DNA from: Capillidium heterosporum
Lineage: Eukaryota > Entomophthoromycota > Entomophthoromycetes > Entomophthorales > Capillidiaceae
Assembly (NCBI GenBank): GCA_016630905.1
Contig: WBMQ01000005.1
Coordinates: forward strand, 1,550,001-1,614,000
Direction of reading: 5' to 3'
Length of the DNA stretch: 64,000 nt
Part shown: positions 34,684 to 46,009 of the stretch, one piece after another
How positions within the stretch are numbered: the first letter of the stretch is position 1
Layout of the letters: each line of letters begins with the position of its first letter
Notes under the pieces: model-generated
What the model was told of the DNA's origin: nothing
The model's database searches: none
What the model saw: only the letters and a program-made list of their open reading frames with translations
Program-made: the position numbers and the translations under genes

Positions 34684-37241
34684 AGTTTACACTCATCTAT
34701 TCCAAGGGATATATATTATTATCCAATAGTATACACTATGAAGCTATATTATTGTTGGAATTTTTATCATTTTTAGAGTTGAAAGTAAAGCATAAACTGT
34801 GTAGTGTAGTCTTCAAAAGTTACACTAATAAGCAGAACTAATTAGTCCGAAGCACTTTTGTATTTCTGTTTTCCACTTCTCCATCATACACACCCATAAT
34901 TCAAAGCAACTGAACCAACCATTCGTTAATGTTTAAAATCAACCCATAACTTCAAAGTAAAGGTTTAATTCAACCTATTTGAAGCTCACCCAAACTCTTT
35001 AAACCTTTAACTCGTTTTCCTTAAATCCCAACTTCATAGTTCCTACTGACTTTTTAGAAAGTAAAACTCCCAGCTCACAAGGCTGCGGTATTGAATTGGC
35101 TTGAGTCAAAGATGAGTGAGATCGACTAGTTAGAAGTAAAAGTCTCCAAGAGCTCCGATATATTTTGGTAATTTTTGGTACTTTAGATGCTGTGGACCTA
35201 CAAGAGTAAACTTACTTTTCTATCAAGTTTTTTGATGGGATGCTTAAATCATATGCTTTCCCTCGACTATTACATGTTAATAAGAGAGGGAGTATATAGG
35301 ATCACTGTCGAAAGCCTAACTTAGTGATTGCTACTTTCATTCAGGCTAACTTTGAGATATTTATATCTTGGCTAGTAAGTTGATCTGTTGCTGGTAGTGA
35401 TCGTACATCTTTTAATAATAAAATAGCAACGATAGTTGAGTGGAAGTAGCATTTGGGCTATATAAATATATATATGAAAACATAGTTGTTAAAAAGCTAT
35501 ATAAACTAATCATTTAACCCCTTTGAGATGGGCTACATGTTCAAAATATACTTTGATAAATAATGTGCTTACAAAAATAAACCTTCCGAAAAAGATATGC
35601 TGCCTTATACTATGATACAGAGTAGGTCGATATATAGACCTATAGCAAATCCAGAGATATAAAAACAAGCGACACCTTAAAACCTATATTGAAAATCGTA
35701 TTGTTTATCAAAGTATCTAAACTGAGCTCTTTGAATTTCAAATGGGATATCAGCCTCTAAAGTATTTTACCTCATCCCTTGATCCGAGATTGACCTAAAT
35801 CACACAATAGAAAAGTCACAATGGGACTACTTTCACTTCGAAACGTCCTGATCCTGGACACTTAAATCTATCGTTCATAAGCTTTGAGGAAATTTCAGCT
35901 CAAGTACCTCTTACCATCTTGAAATAATCAACTAGACCTTATCTCTCATCCCCTTCTTTTTCCATCAACACTTTGTATACTTAGCTATGAATTATCTTCA
36001 TTGAAATATAGAGTTTTCTATCTATGAATGCAAAGCTTATCATTAGAAACTAACTTCAACTTCGACTACTATTGCAACTGGTACCAATAGAAGCTTCGAT
36101 GTAAATATATACTTTTGAAAATGTACATGAGGATTCTTTGTATTCTAATAGAATTGTCGTATTATAGAATCATGGGAAGTAAACTTTAATATGTAGTATA
36201 TGACGAACTTTATAAGATAGCACAAATAAATTGTCGACCCAAAAAGGTATTTGACTTTGTAAACTATAAGTTATAAGGAAAGTTATACTAAGCTATATCT
36301 ATTTTCAACAGTATCAATTTGTAAGTTATTAGATCACCAAGAAATATAGAACGAAAATATATAGCAAACTAAGAGTACTATATATTTCGGATAAAAAATA
36401 TTTATATGTGATAAGAAATGTGAAATTAAATCAACTGAGTCTATCTAGAAGGCAAATTAAATATTTGAAACGGTAAAAAGGTAAATATAAAATACTTGCA
36501 AATTTATAAACACATTTAAATTTTCAAATTCATCTCAATATTTGGCACTAATGACTTATAGGTAAAATCTACTTGGTATCCACTTAAACCATAATTTAAC
36601 TTGAATATTGTATATGCTATATTTAACTAATTTCAGAGTATATTTAATCAACTGAATAAATCTTAATTACATGTTTTTCCAATTATTAAACAAGCTTAAA
36701 CATCGCGAAACCTAAAAGTATGAAATTAGAAATTGATAAAGTAAGAAAGGTATAAATATATGAAGCTATCAGAAACCCTATAGTTTTCATTGTATAAAGT
36801 AGCAGCCTTTTAAGCAATTGCTTGTATTTTTGCTTTTAAAAATTTAATATAAAGATTATATCTAAAAATTAAAACTACTAAAAGCAATACTAAATAATAA
36901 GCAAATAGATGTTTAAAATAAGTTAGAAAGCTAAATTTCAAACCTTTTACGGTATCATCATTTCAACTATCACAAATTTAAAATAGGTTACCTTGGACTT
37001 GGGGGACAAGGTAGAACTTGAAAACCCATTTCTTTGACTTTATCAAGGATTTTGGATCAGAGATAACGAATCATGATTCGATTTAGGACAAATAGGATGT
37101 CTATACCGATTTAAATAGTTTGATACTATTTGTTATTGAATGAAAACTTCATTTTCAATATTGAAAATTGATTGTTGAGCTCAACTTTCCAATTCAGTAG
37201 CCTTTCAACTGCAACATCTCATTTCAACAAGTTACAACAAG
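34684..37241. other. large intergenic region
   Basis: About 2.5 kb of AT-rich sequence between the divergent PPR and COX20 genes. I find no conserved coding stretch, RNA gene or repeat in it. Confidence 0.4.
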
Positions 37242-37771
37242 ATGGATAGAAACGACAACCAAGATAGCTCAAGTAAACCCCCTACAAAGCTACCTGAAAC
37301 TCAGTACAAGATGAATGACCGAAGCTCCACCTTCTTCCAAGATTTAAAAGTAACTTTTCCTTTCCCTTCATACCTCTTAAAATAAAGCTTAGAATACCAA
37401 ACTAAACGACTTCCAACACTTACAAGAAGTACCATGTGCCAGAGGCTCATTGCTAGTTGGTATATCAGCTGGGTTTCTAACTGGTGGTCTCAGGTATATC
37501 TCTTTGATAAGGAACACTACTTTCACACCAAGGTTGAAGATTTGGAAGAGTTGCAATTGGGCAATTGGATCGTTCTTGTTGGCTTCTATGTTGGCTTGGT
37601 AACATTTTTTGTTTTTTGTTTTTAAATATATTTGTTTGTAGGGAGAAGTGTAGGTACACTAGGCTACAGCAGGTCCATAAGACGCAGATTGTTGTTGATC
37701 AGTTCAAGAAGATGAAGCAGAAGAAGGTGGAAAAGGAAGCTGAGACCAAGGAAGTTAATAATGATAAATGA
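37242..37771 (+). CDS. COX20: COX20 cytochrome c oxidase assembly protein
   Basis: Three exons (37242-37349, 37393-37598, 37642-37771) give 147 residues. After a polar N-terminus come the COX20/FAM36A landmarks: HLQEVPCARGSLLVGISAGF (PCAR.S...G, entering helix 1), then SCNWAIGSFLLASMLAW (helix 2, with the family's aligned W) and WEKCRYTRLQQVHK (the CRY block). The C-terminus is Lys/Glu-rich (KKMKQKKVEKEAE). COX20 is an inner-membrane chaperone that holds newly made Cox2 for maturation and copper delivery. The second intron splits the Trp codon before EKCRY. The frame is clean. Confidence 0.88.
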
Positions 37772-38158
37772 GGTATAGATGAATAGAATAATAACTTTCT
37801 ATTTTTGATTTTGTTTGTTTGTATTTTATTGCATGCATATTTGCTTTTGCAATTTATAAGCTTTTCCTTTTTATTGTTCTTGGACAAATTACTTTTATTA
37901 TACTAGGGTTTTAGATAGTATGAGTTTAGTGGGACGTTGGATGCATTCTTTTGTTTCCCACTAATGAATAAATTTTGATACCGAATTGAAGCAACAGAAG
38001 AGATAGTAGGATTATCTACTTGATGAAAAGATCTCATGAAGTAACTTCAACTTACAATAAAACTACATTACGGTCACGTGTGGAAATATAAAATATATTA
38101 CTCTGCTTCGTATATATATTTAATAGATGAAATGGAAATTATATTTATATATAAGAGT
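37772..38158. other. intergenic, convergent gene ends
   Basis: AT-rich spacer between COX20 and the first UDP-glycosyltransferase. Nothing coding seen. Confidence 0.4.
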
Positions 38159-39845
38159 TTATTGTGACTTTTTGGCCCTGTCAATGGGTTTCCAAAGCCA
38201 AGCTCCTATAACGAAGGATACCACTCTACATAATAGATAACTTAACCCAAGCCCAATTAGAACTAGTGAACAGAATACGAACAGGTACAAATCCAGGTTG
38301 TTGGCGGTAATAAACGACATTTCAGTAGCCACTGGAATCAGATGTTTAAGTTCACATGGAATTTTGCCGACGACAAAAGGTTCGAATTTCCTACACTGCT
38401 TGGCGAGGGCTACCATACTTTCTATATCTTCGGCCGCCTTAAACTTACGTTTAGAGTTATGTAAGCTTAACAACTTGAACTTTTCGACGTTAGACTTGAT
38501 CTTGTTGTCGGGATCTTCAGCTAGATATTTGATGACTTTGTAGATCTGGATGGGGTTGGTATCGATTCTATTAATATACTTGCCAATCCCCATATTTTCA
38601 ATCTTCCTGGCGTTTCGTGGCTGATCCATAGGTGATGGGGATCACAGCAATGGGAGTTCCTGAAGTGACCGCTTCGAAGATAGATTCTAGACCACCATGA
38701 GAGACAAATACTTTGATATTGGGATGTTTGAGGATATCGATTTGCGGTGCCCATTTGAGAATCCGAATCTTGTCGTGTGTACCTTCAATCAAATCGGCGA
38801 CTTTAATGGCCCTGTTATTAATAGTTATGGTCTTTGGAAAGTTTGACGTCAACGTATTTCCCAATCCCCAAGCTACGCCATCGATGACACCATTCTCCAG
38901 AGCCAATATCGAAGCATTCAAAAGGTTTTCAACGTCAGAAGGTTCCAACGGAACGATGGATCCAAAAGCTATATAGAGGACGCGGTTGTTGTTGTCAAAG
39001 AATGGCTTCAAACTACCTGAGAGTACCGGATGTCCATCGGATAAGATAGGACCGATTACGTTGAGGTTGGGTGGAATCGCATTTGCCGGTTCGAAGCCGA
39101 TAAAGGTGTTAGCGATACCGTAGACGTTATCGAACCTTCCAAAGGGCATAAAGGAAGTTGGAACCCCATACTTCGTTCGCAGGTTGTTAAATTCTTGGAC
39201 TATGGGAGAGAACTGAACGATCGCCTTGAACGTTTGGATGAACTTGTCGTCGAACCTTTCCAAGAAGGTCAATTCATTTGTAGTAATCGGTTTATATTCC
39301 ATGGAACCGGTGTTGGTCTGTGAGGATATGACTCCAAAGGTATCTAGTGAGTGAAATACGATGACAAAAGGGGTCTTCAATGCTTCGGCTACGTCCCTAC
39401 ATACTGGAGAAAAGAAGTCGCATATAATCAAATCGGGCTTGTAGCTTTCAGCTACCTTTTGAAACGGCTGGAACAGTTTCTCGTACGTCTCTGTCATCAT
39501 TCCAAAAAACATCTTTAGCAACTCCGACTCGAACTTCTTGGGTTCTCTCTTATATTCAGATTTGCTGTAAAGCCCTTGGAGCTTTTCTTCGAATCCAACC
39601 CCACTACCTAAACTTACGAAATCAAGGTCAAACTCCTTGACATACTTCAAATTGTCGTCGGTTGCTGCGTATTTTATCTCGTGGCCACGTGCTCTTAGAA
39701 TCTTGCCGACTTCGGCTATAGGTTTTACATGAGATCGACCAACCGTAGAGTGGGCTAAAATCTTCAGGTTGAGTTGCTTAGCCGTTGCTTTGGCGACACA
39801 AGTCGTAACTAAAACTAATGCTGGTAATACTTTTAATAGCTTCAT
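38159..39845 (-). CDS. UDP-glycosyltransferase 1 (GT1), membrane-anchored; one frameshift
   Basis: About 561 residues if one extra base is discounted. Signal peptide MKLLKVLPALVLVTTCVAKA, then LKILAHSTVGRSHVKPIAEV (the acceptor-domain G.SH..P motif), then the donor-binding signature KWAPQIDILKHPNIKVFVSH followed by GGLESIFEAVTSGTPI. A C-terminal helix (NLDLYLFVFCSLVLIGLGLS) and a short basic tail complete the type I plan of animal-style UGTs: ER-lumenal enzymes that transfer sugar from UDP-sugar to small lipophilic acceptors. The frame breaks near 38625-38640: after AVIP the 0 frame reads garbage to a stop, and the next frame resumes at DQPRNARKIENMG, so the DQ..NA part of the signature is split. 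It is first of four tandem paralogs, all minus-strand. Acceptor unknown. Confidence 0.82.
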
Positions 39846-39879
39846 TTTGCAAATTTTAAATTTTTGATATTTCAAATCC

Positions 39880-39886
39880 TTTTATA
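39880..39886 (-). promoter_or_regulatory. TATA box of UGT1
   Basis: TATAAAA on the minus strand, about 35 bases before the UGT1 ATG. Confidence 0.6.
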
Positions 39887-39911
39887 CTGTCCATCATCTG
39901 CTTCTATGCTG

Positions 39912-39925
39912 TCGGGATATCCTTT
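39912..39925 (-). promoter_or_regulatory. shared UGT upstream element, copy at UGT1
   Basis: Plus-strand TCGGGATATCCTTT. The same element (YCGGGNTAWCCTTT) lies upstream of UGT3 and UGT4 at nearly the same distance from the TATA box (25 bases between them here). Confidence 0.6.
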
Positions 39926-40596
39926 GATCCTTATGCTCCTGTTTTCACCTAACCAACTTTTCCTAAATTGGACTTAAAGCCTATTATAAAATCTCCAATC
40001 AAAGATCAAATATGAGGCTCCAATTCGCCAAAGCAAAGAGTATAAAAAGTACTCTAATTTCCTCGTTTAGCTGTGCTAGGGATGATGGTTTGGATACCTG
40101 TTTCCTAGTAGGAAATGAAGCTGTAACTCCTATCCATAGTGATAACCTTTCATCCTTTGATAAAATGGTTCAACGAAATAAAATAGGATATATAGAAACT
40201 GGTGAGTTTAAAGGACAAGATGATTTCGGTTAAGACTACAAGACCTAGGCTACAGACCACTAATAAATATCATTTTCGATGAAAATGTATAAAAGACTAT
40301 ATGGTAGTAGCCCATCTAACAACTGATTATCCTTCTTATAAAGCCAAAATTGGCTGATAACCAATAGCACTTCTTTTTTCAAATACTAGCAAGTCGATAT
40401 TAGATGAACTAGATGTAATACCAAATACTACTTGATGCTTATAGGATATAAAAAGCTTAAATTAACTAATAGATAGCGATATATAACTGATCGCTTATAT
40501 AATTTATTAATGATAAAGGTGTTAAAATGAACTACTGCTCTACCTTCTCTCATTCGAAAAGCGTATAGAAGCTAAGTAAAAAGAACATCATTACAA

Positions 40597-42256
40597 TCAT
40601 TTAGTTTTATTGGTAGGTACCTCTACCACAGTACTATAAATAACCAGCACCATCTTATACAGAAAATAGATGAACCCGGCTATACCGAAAATAATGACAA
40701 GCAGACTGAGCAAGTGCAGATCCAAATTGTTGGCAGTAATAAACGCCATTTCAGTAGCTACCGGGATAAGATGCTTGATTTCGCAAGGAGTCTGGCCCTG
40801 AACAAAAGGTTCAAACCCCCTACACTGCTTGGAGAGAACTATCATGTCTTCGATATCTTCAGCGGCCTTGAACTTACGCTTGGAGTTCTGCAAGCTTAGC
40901 AACTTGAACTTTCGACGTTGGATTTAATTTTATCATCGGGATCCTCGACGAGGTACTTTATGGCTTGGTAGATTTGGGTTGAGCTAGTATTAATTCGGTT
41001 GATGTACCTTCCTACTCCCATATCCTCGATCTTTTTGGCGTTGCGGGGCTGATCAGCGAAGACTGGAACTACTACTATTGGAATTCCCGCAGTGATAGCT
41101 TCAAAGGTTGACTCTAGACCACCATGAGAAATGAATACTTTGGTGTTGGGATGCTTGAGGATGCACTTGAGGATTCGAACCTTGCCATGCTCACCCTCGA
41201 TGAGATCTGATACGTTGACGGTTTTGTTGTTAAGGTTTATTATTTCTGGGAAATTGGAGATTAAGGTGTTTCCTAGTCCCCAAACTACTCCATCGATGAT
41301 GTTATTCTCTAAAGCTAAGATGGAGGCGTTGAGAAGATTCTCAATGTCGAAATCTTGTAATGGGACAATAGATCCGAAAGCTATATAGAGGATATGGTCA
41401 TTGCCATCAAAGAAAGTCTTCAAGCTACCTGAGAGCAACGGATATCCATCGGATAAGATAGGTCCGATTATGTTGATGCTGGGTGGGATTGCATTTGCCG
41501 GTTCAAAGCCTACAAAGGTGTTGGCGATGCCATAAACGTTGTCAAATCTGCCATATGGTGCTAAAGTGGTAGGAATCCCGTATTTCTTACGCAAATTGTT
41601 CAAGCTGTTGATCATAGGTAAGATGTAATAGATAGCTCGCAACGGTTGAATAAACTTATCGTTAAGCCTTTCCCAGAAAGTCAATTTGTCGGTCGTAATA
41701 GCTGATAATTCAAAGAACCAGTGGTAGTTGCAGAAGGTACGATGTTAAACCCATCGATGGCTTGGAATCCGATGACAACTGGAACTTTTAACTTATCAGC
41801 TACATCTCTACAAGTTTGAGCGGCGAAGTCACACATGATGAGATCGGGTTTGTAACTTTGAGTTACTTCATAAAACGGTTGGAACGTTTGGTCGTAGAAG
41901 CTCACTATACGTGGGATGAAGAACCCCTTCATCATGAGTAGGAAGTCTATCTTTTTTTTAGATTTTAAGCTTTGGCTGAAGTATCTGTGTGGCTGCTCTT
42001 CGAATGTATCCCAACTTCCTAAGCTAATGAAGTTGAAGTTGAATTCTTGAGCGTATTTTAAGTCGTTGTCATTGGCTGCAAACTTTATCTCATGGCCACG
42101 GGTTTGTAGTATCTTGGAGACTTCGAATAGGGGCTTTATGTGCGATCTACCGGCACTGGCGTGGATTAAAACTTTCAATTTGGGAGATTTGGCCCAGGAT
42201 TGAACGGCAAAGTTGGTAAATAAAACTAAGATAGACAGTACAGTTGATAGATACAT
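40597..42256 (-). pseudogene. UDP-glycosyltransferase 2, degraded paralog
   Basis: Starts well (signal peptide MYLSTVLSILVLFTNFAVQS, then LKVLIHASAGRSHIKPLFEV) and ends in the family's anchor helix. One base is missing near 41705 (after SLNY, before ITTDKLTFWERLND) and another near 40910 (GAAAGTTC for GAAAAGTTC, ahead of LLSLQNSKRKF). In addition, WAPQID, the first half of the UDP-binding signature, is deleted in frame near 41160 (RILKCILKHPNTKVF against RILKWAPQIDILKHPNTKVF in the paralogs). That deletion cannot be a sequencing slip and should abolish sugar-donor binding. The promoter element of the other copies is also not recognisable here, although the TATA box is. Confidence 0.8.
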
Positions 42257-43355
42257 TTTTCTTGATGTAGAGGTAGGTTGAGGTTTCTACCTCTTTTATA
42301 TACCACTCATCCTTTACACCTTCTATCTAAATGTAGTTATCGCCCTACTAAATTAGAAGATGTTAAACTTTGAGTACTTTCTTTTAGAAATGCTTGATTT
42401 CTTCAATCGGAATCGGAACAACTTTTCTTGTATAAACCACTACAAATTAACCAATCAGTTAGTATTTTTAAGGAACTTTATTGATCGATCGTGGTATTAG
42501 GGAAGTTGAATCCGGGGAATTGATTGCCAATACTTGGATTGGGAAATAGGATTTTAATAATATTCGGTAAATCGGAGAGTTTAAACTATAGTACTACGTC
42601 GACTTTAGCTAAAAAGCTGTATCTGTATCTGGAGTGAGTATCTAAGCTAGCGTTGCATTAAGCTAGGGTTATCCTACCACTCTTCTTGTAGCGTACTCCA
42701 ACTATCTAAGCCTGCAGTTTTCTTTTACTGCTTGTACCTAAGTAAATGCTGCTGTCAGCTTTTTCCCTTAAGCTTTTAGCTATAAGATAAAACATAAACT
42801 GCAACAAGGTATTTACTAGCTATACAGCCAAAATTTATATTGGCGTATTTTATAAACTCGATAATAGGCAATTTAATTGAAACTTTTAACATATATCAAT
42901 GATTTATCCTTTTACTAGTGATCAAAGGGTAAAATTAGATGTGTAGCAACTAAGAAAACCTAAAAAAATATATCAAGGCAGCTCTATTCGACACTATAGT
43001 ACTTAAGTATGAGTAATTTATTTACGTGTTTTTAATTATAAGTAGATAATTATCTATGCTATAACACCACATTTAACTAATACCTTCCGTTTAGTCAAAT
43101 GAACTATATAAACAAGCCCAAAAATTTTGATAATTAGTACCGATTTATCAACTCCAACTTTAAATACCTAGTAAGCCAATATAAAATAAATGAACCAGAA
43201 GCAAAATTAAACTTTGCTAGCCTAAAATAATATATAAACTATTTGTTGAATATATATGAAAACTTAACTTTGGTTCTGATTCATTTAATTGTAAAGAATT
43301 CAGAAAAAATATCGCATTACCTTCATTCGCAAAATATATAGGAGCTAAAATATCA
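42257..43355. other. intergenic between UGT2 and UGT3
   Basis: AT-rich. It holds the UGT2 TATA box and no coding stretch that I can identify. Confidence 0.4.
42294..42302 (-). promoter_or_regulatory. TATA box of UGT2
   Basis: TATATAAAA on the minus strand, 38 bases before the UGT2 ATG. Confidence 0.6.
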
Positions 43356-45039
43356 TTACGTTTTTTTTACCTTGTTGACCGATACCCCTAGCAAAGTTTT
43401 GGAAACGATAAGTACTACCTTATATAGTAAATAAGTTAATCCAAGAAAAACTGCTACAACAGTGCTTAGAGCGAACAGGTAAAGATCTAGGTTTTTGGCG
43501 GTAATAAACGACATTTCAGTAGCTACCGGGATAAGGTGCTTGATTTCGCAAGGAGTCTGGCCCTGAACAAAAGGTTCAAACTTTCTACACTGCTTGGCGA
43601 GAGCTATCATATCTTCAATATCTTCAGCGGCCTTGAACTTGCGTTTGGAGTTCTGTAGACTTAGTAGTTTAAACTTCTCGACGCTGGGTTTAATCTTGTT
43701 GTCAGGATCTTCAATGAGGTACTTTACAGTCTCATAAGTTTGAACTGGGTTGGTCTTAGTTCTATCGATATACTTTCCTACCCCCATATTCTCGATCTTT
43801 TTAGCGTTTCTTGGCTGATCGGCAAAGACCGGGATGACTGCTATTGGAGTCCCTGTGGTGACAGCTTCAAAGGTAGATTCCAGGCCACCGTGAGAGATGA
43901 ATACTTTGGTATTAGCGTGCTTAAGAATATCTATTTGGGGTGCCCACTTAAGGATACGAATCTGGTTGTGTTGGCCTTCGATGAGCTCAGCTACGTTGAT
44001 AGTTTTGTTGTTGAGCGTAATAGTTTTTGGGAAATTGGAAATCAAAGTCTTGCCTAATCCCCAAGCTACACCGTCGATAACACCGTTCTCTAAAGCTAAT
44101 ATAGAGGTGCTGAGAAGGTTCTCAATGTCGAAAGCTTCGAGTGGGACGTTGGACCCAAAAGCTATGTAAAGGATCCTATCGTTGGTGTCGAAGAATTTCT
44201 TCAAGTCGTTGGAAAGCAGTGCATGTTCATCAGAAAGAATGGGACCGATTATGTGGACATTTGGTGGTACTGCGTTGGCCGGCTCAAACCCTACAAAGGT
44301 ATTTGCGATGGCATAAACATTATCAAACCTCCCAAATGGCATAAAAGATTCTGGGACACCATATTTCTCACGTAAGCTATTGAACTGCTTAACCATGGGA
44401 GAGTACTGATAGATAGCCTTCAGCATCTGTAGAATTTCGTCGTCAAATCTCTCAAAGAAAGTCAATTCGTTGGTGGTAATAGGTTTATACTCCATAGATT
44501 TTGTGGTTGTTGTAGAAGGCACTATGCCAAAGGCATCCACGGTCTGAAATCCAATTACGAATGGGATCTTCAACGCTTCAGCTACATCCCTACAAACTGG
44601 GGCGAAGAAATCACAAATAATCATATCGGGTTGGTAATCTTCGGCTACTTGATAGAAAGGTTGGAATGCTTTGTCATACATGCTAACCATGGCATCAAAA
44701 AAGAATTTTCTTAGGCTTGGTTCGAAGTTCTGGTTCGCCTTCTTACTTAAGGACTGACTGAACCGTTTTCTTCGATTCCTCTTCGAAGCCATCGCTAGCT
44801 CCTAACGGTATAAAATCAAAGTTGAACTCCTTGGCGAACCTGCGGTTATCTTCATTGGCTGCGTACTTGACTTGATGACCTCGAGCTTCTAATACCTTGC
44901 AGATTTCGAATATGGGCTTTATATGTGATCTACCGATGTTGGAGTGGACTAAAATTTTCAGCTTAGGGTCTTTGACTTGAGCACAGACAACAGAAATAGA
45001 GGTTAAGGCTAATGTAGCTAATATTAATGTAAAGTTCAT
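43356..45039 (-). CDS. UDP-glycosyltransferase 3 (GT1), membrane-anchored; one frameshift
   Basis: Signal peptide MNFTLILATLALTSISVVCA, then LKILVHSNIGRSHIKPIFEI, the signature RILKWAPQIDILKHANTKVF plus ISHGGLESTFEAVTTGTPI and the complete DQPRNAKKIENMG block. A lumenal Cys-containing segment (KQCRKFEPF ... TPCEIKHLIPVATEMSF) leads to the anchor helix LYLFALSTVVAVFLGLTYLL. The only defect is one extra A within the run near 44765-44769 (GAAGAAAACGG). The 0 frame stops at 44743, while the other frame continues with RFSQSLSKKANQNF, matching UGT4's QFSKSLNKKDMNNF. About 560 residues when joined. With UGT4 it is the most similar pair in the array. Confidence 0.85.
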
Positions 45040-45076
45040 TTCTTAAAATGAATACATACTAAGCTTTCACATCGCC

Positions 45077-45084
45077 TATATATA
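45077..45084 (-). promoter_or_regulatory. TATA box of UGT3
   Basis: TATATATA, about 38 bases before the UGT3 ATG. Confidence 0.55.
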
Positions 45085-45107
45085 GTACATATTTTACTTC
45101 TTTGGTA

Positions 45108-45121
45108 TCGGGTTAACCTTT
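45108..45121 (-). promoter_or_regulatory. shared UGT upstream element, copy at UGT3
   Basis: Plus-strand TCGGGTTAACCTTT, with 23 bases between it and the TATA box, matching the UGT1 and UGT4 copies. Confidence 0.6.
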
Positions 45122-46009
45122 AAAATATTTTGATTGCCACTCCCAATACTTTTAGGAATAGTGTCTCAATCTTACTAAATTGGAAAGAATTATAGAGGTT
45201 TTAAGCCCCAGCTTACAATGTGTAACTCAAGATATACTCTTTCAGGCACTATCAGCTACAGCGTTACGAAACCGGGATAACGTTTTACTATAGTAAATAC
45301 ATGTAAGTGGATCAATCAGTATTATTTTCAAGTAATTTTGATGATCGATCGTCTACTTTTAAGAGACAGTTGATAAACTATTAACGGAGTAACAAAATAC
45401 CGCCATCATCAGCTAAAAGGAAAAAGCTGCATGTGGTATGTATGCATAATATAGCTCTACGTTGATTTGGGGTTTATTTGATTAATTTTTTCGAATTATA
45501 GCCCTACTTATTTCCAACACCATGTTTTTTGAATCGATCATAGACCTGGGTAAAAGTTGCCGCCAAAGCAATTGCAATGCTATCAAACGTAATGGTACTT
45601 TACATTATTACAACTTTATACTATACTATACTGTCAAGTTGATTCGACGTAGATTAGTGAAGTAGTGAGCAGTACCATACTAAAACCCAGTGTTCAAGCT
45701 TTAATCATAAATGCCTAGTTTACCTACTAACTATAAAAGCTTTTCGCCTTCTGCTTATAGGAGCCTTCATCATACATAAAAATACTTTTGTGAATCTCTG
45801 TACTAACAATTTAGAGTTGAGAAGATGAATCGAAAGCAATATCTAGCTTACTCAAATGCTAAAGTATTATAAAAAGATATGAAACTTTAAATATACTCGA
45901 AATTTTAACCTCTATACTTTTTGTTAAGGATAGCTACATTATAATAAGCACTATGCCACCTTCACCATTTAAAATACACCTAGGGTCTAAATTAAGTGAT
46001 TGTATAATA

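Larger units (their letters stand above)
39846..40596. other. UGT1 upstream region
   Basis: Contains the UGT1 TATA box and upstream element, annotated separately. A 73-codon plus-strand ATG frame at 40012-40233 has no recognisable motif. Otherwise AT-rich. Confidence 0.4.
45040..46009. other. intergenic between UGT3 and UGT4
   Basis: Holds the UGT3 promoter. An 18-bp block at 45548-45565 recurs upstream of UGT4 (48264-48281), so part of this spacer is duplicated. No coding stretch seen. Confidence 0.5.

Noticed and set aside
40012-40233. 73-codon ATG frame upstream of UGT1
   Set aside because: No motif, no promoter or homologous block, and short enough to be chance in this composition.
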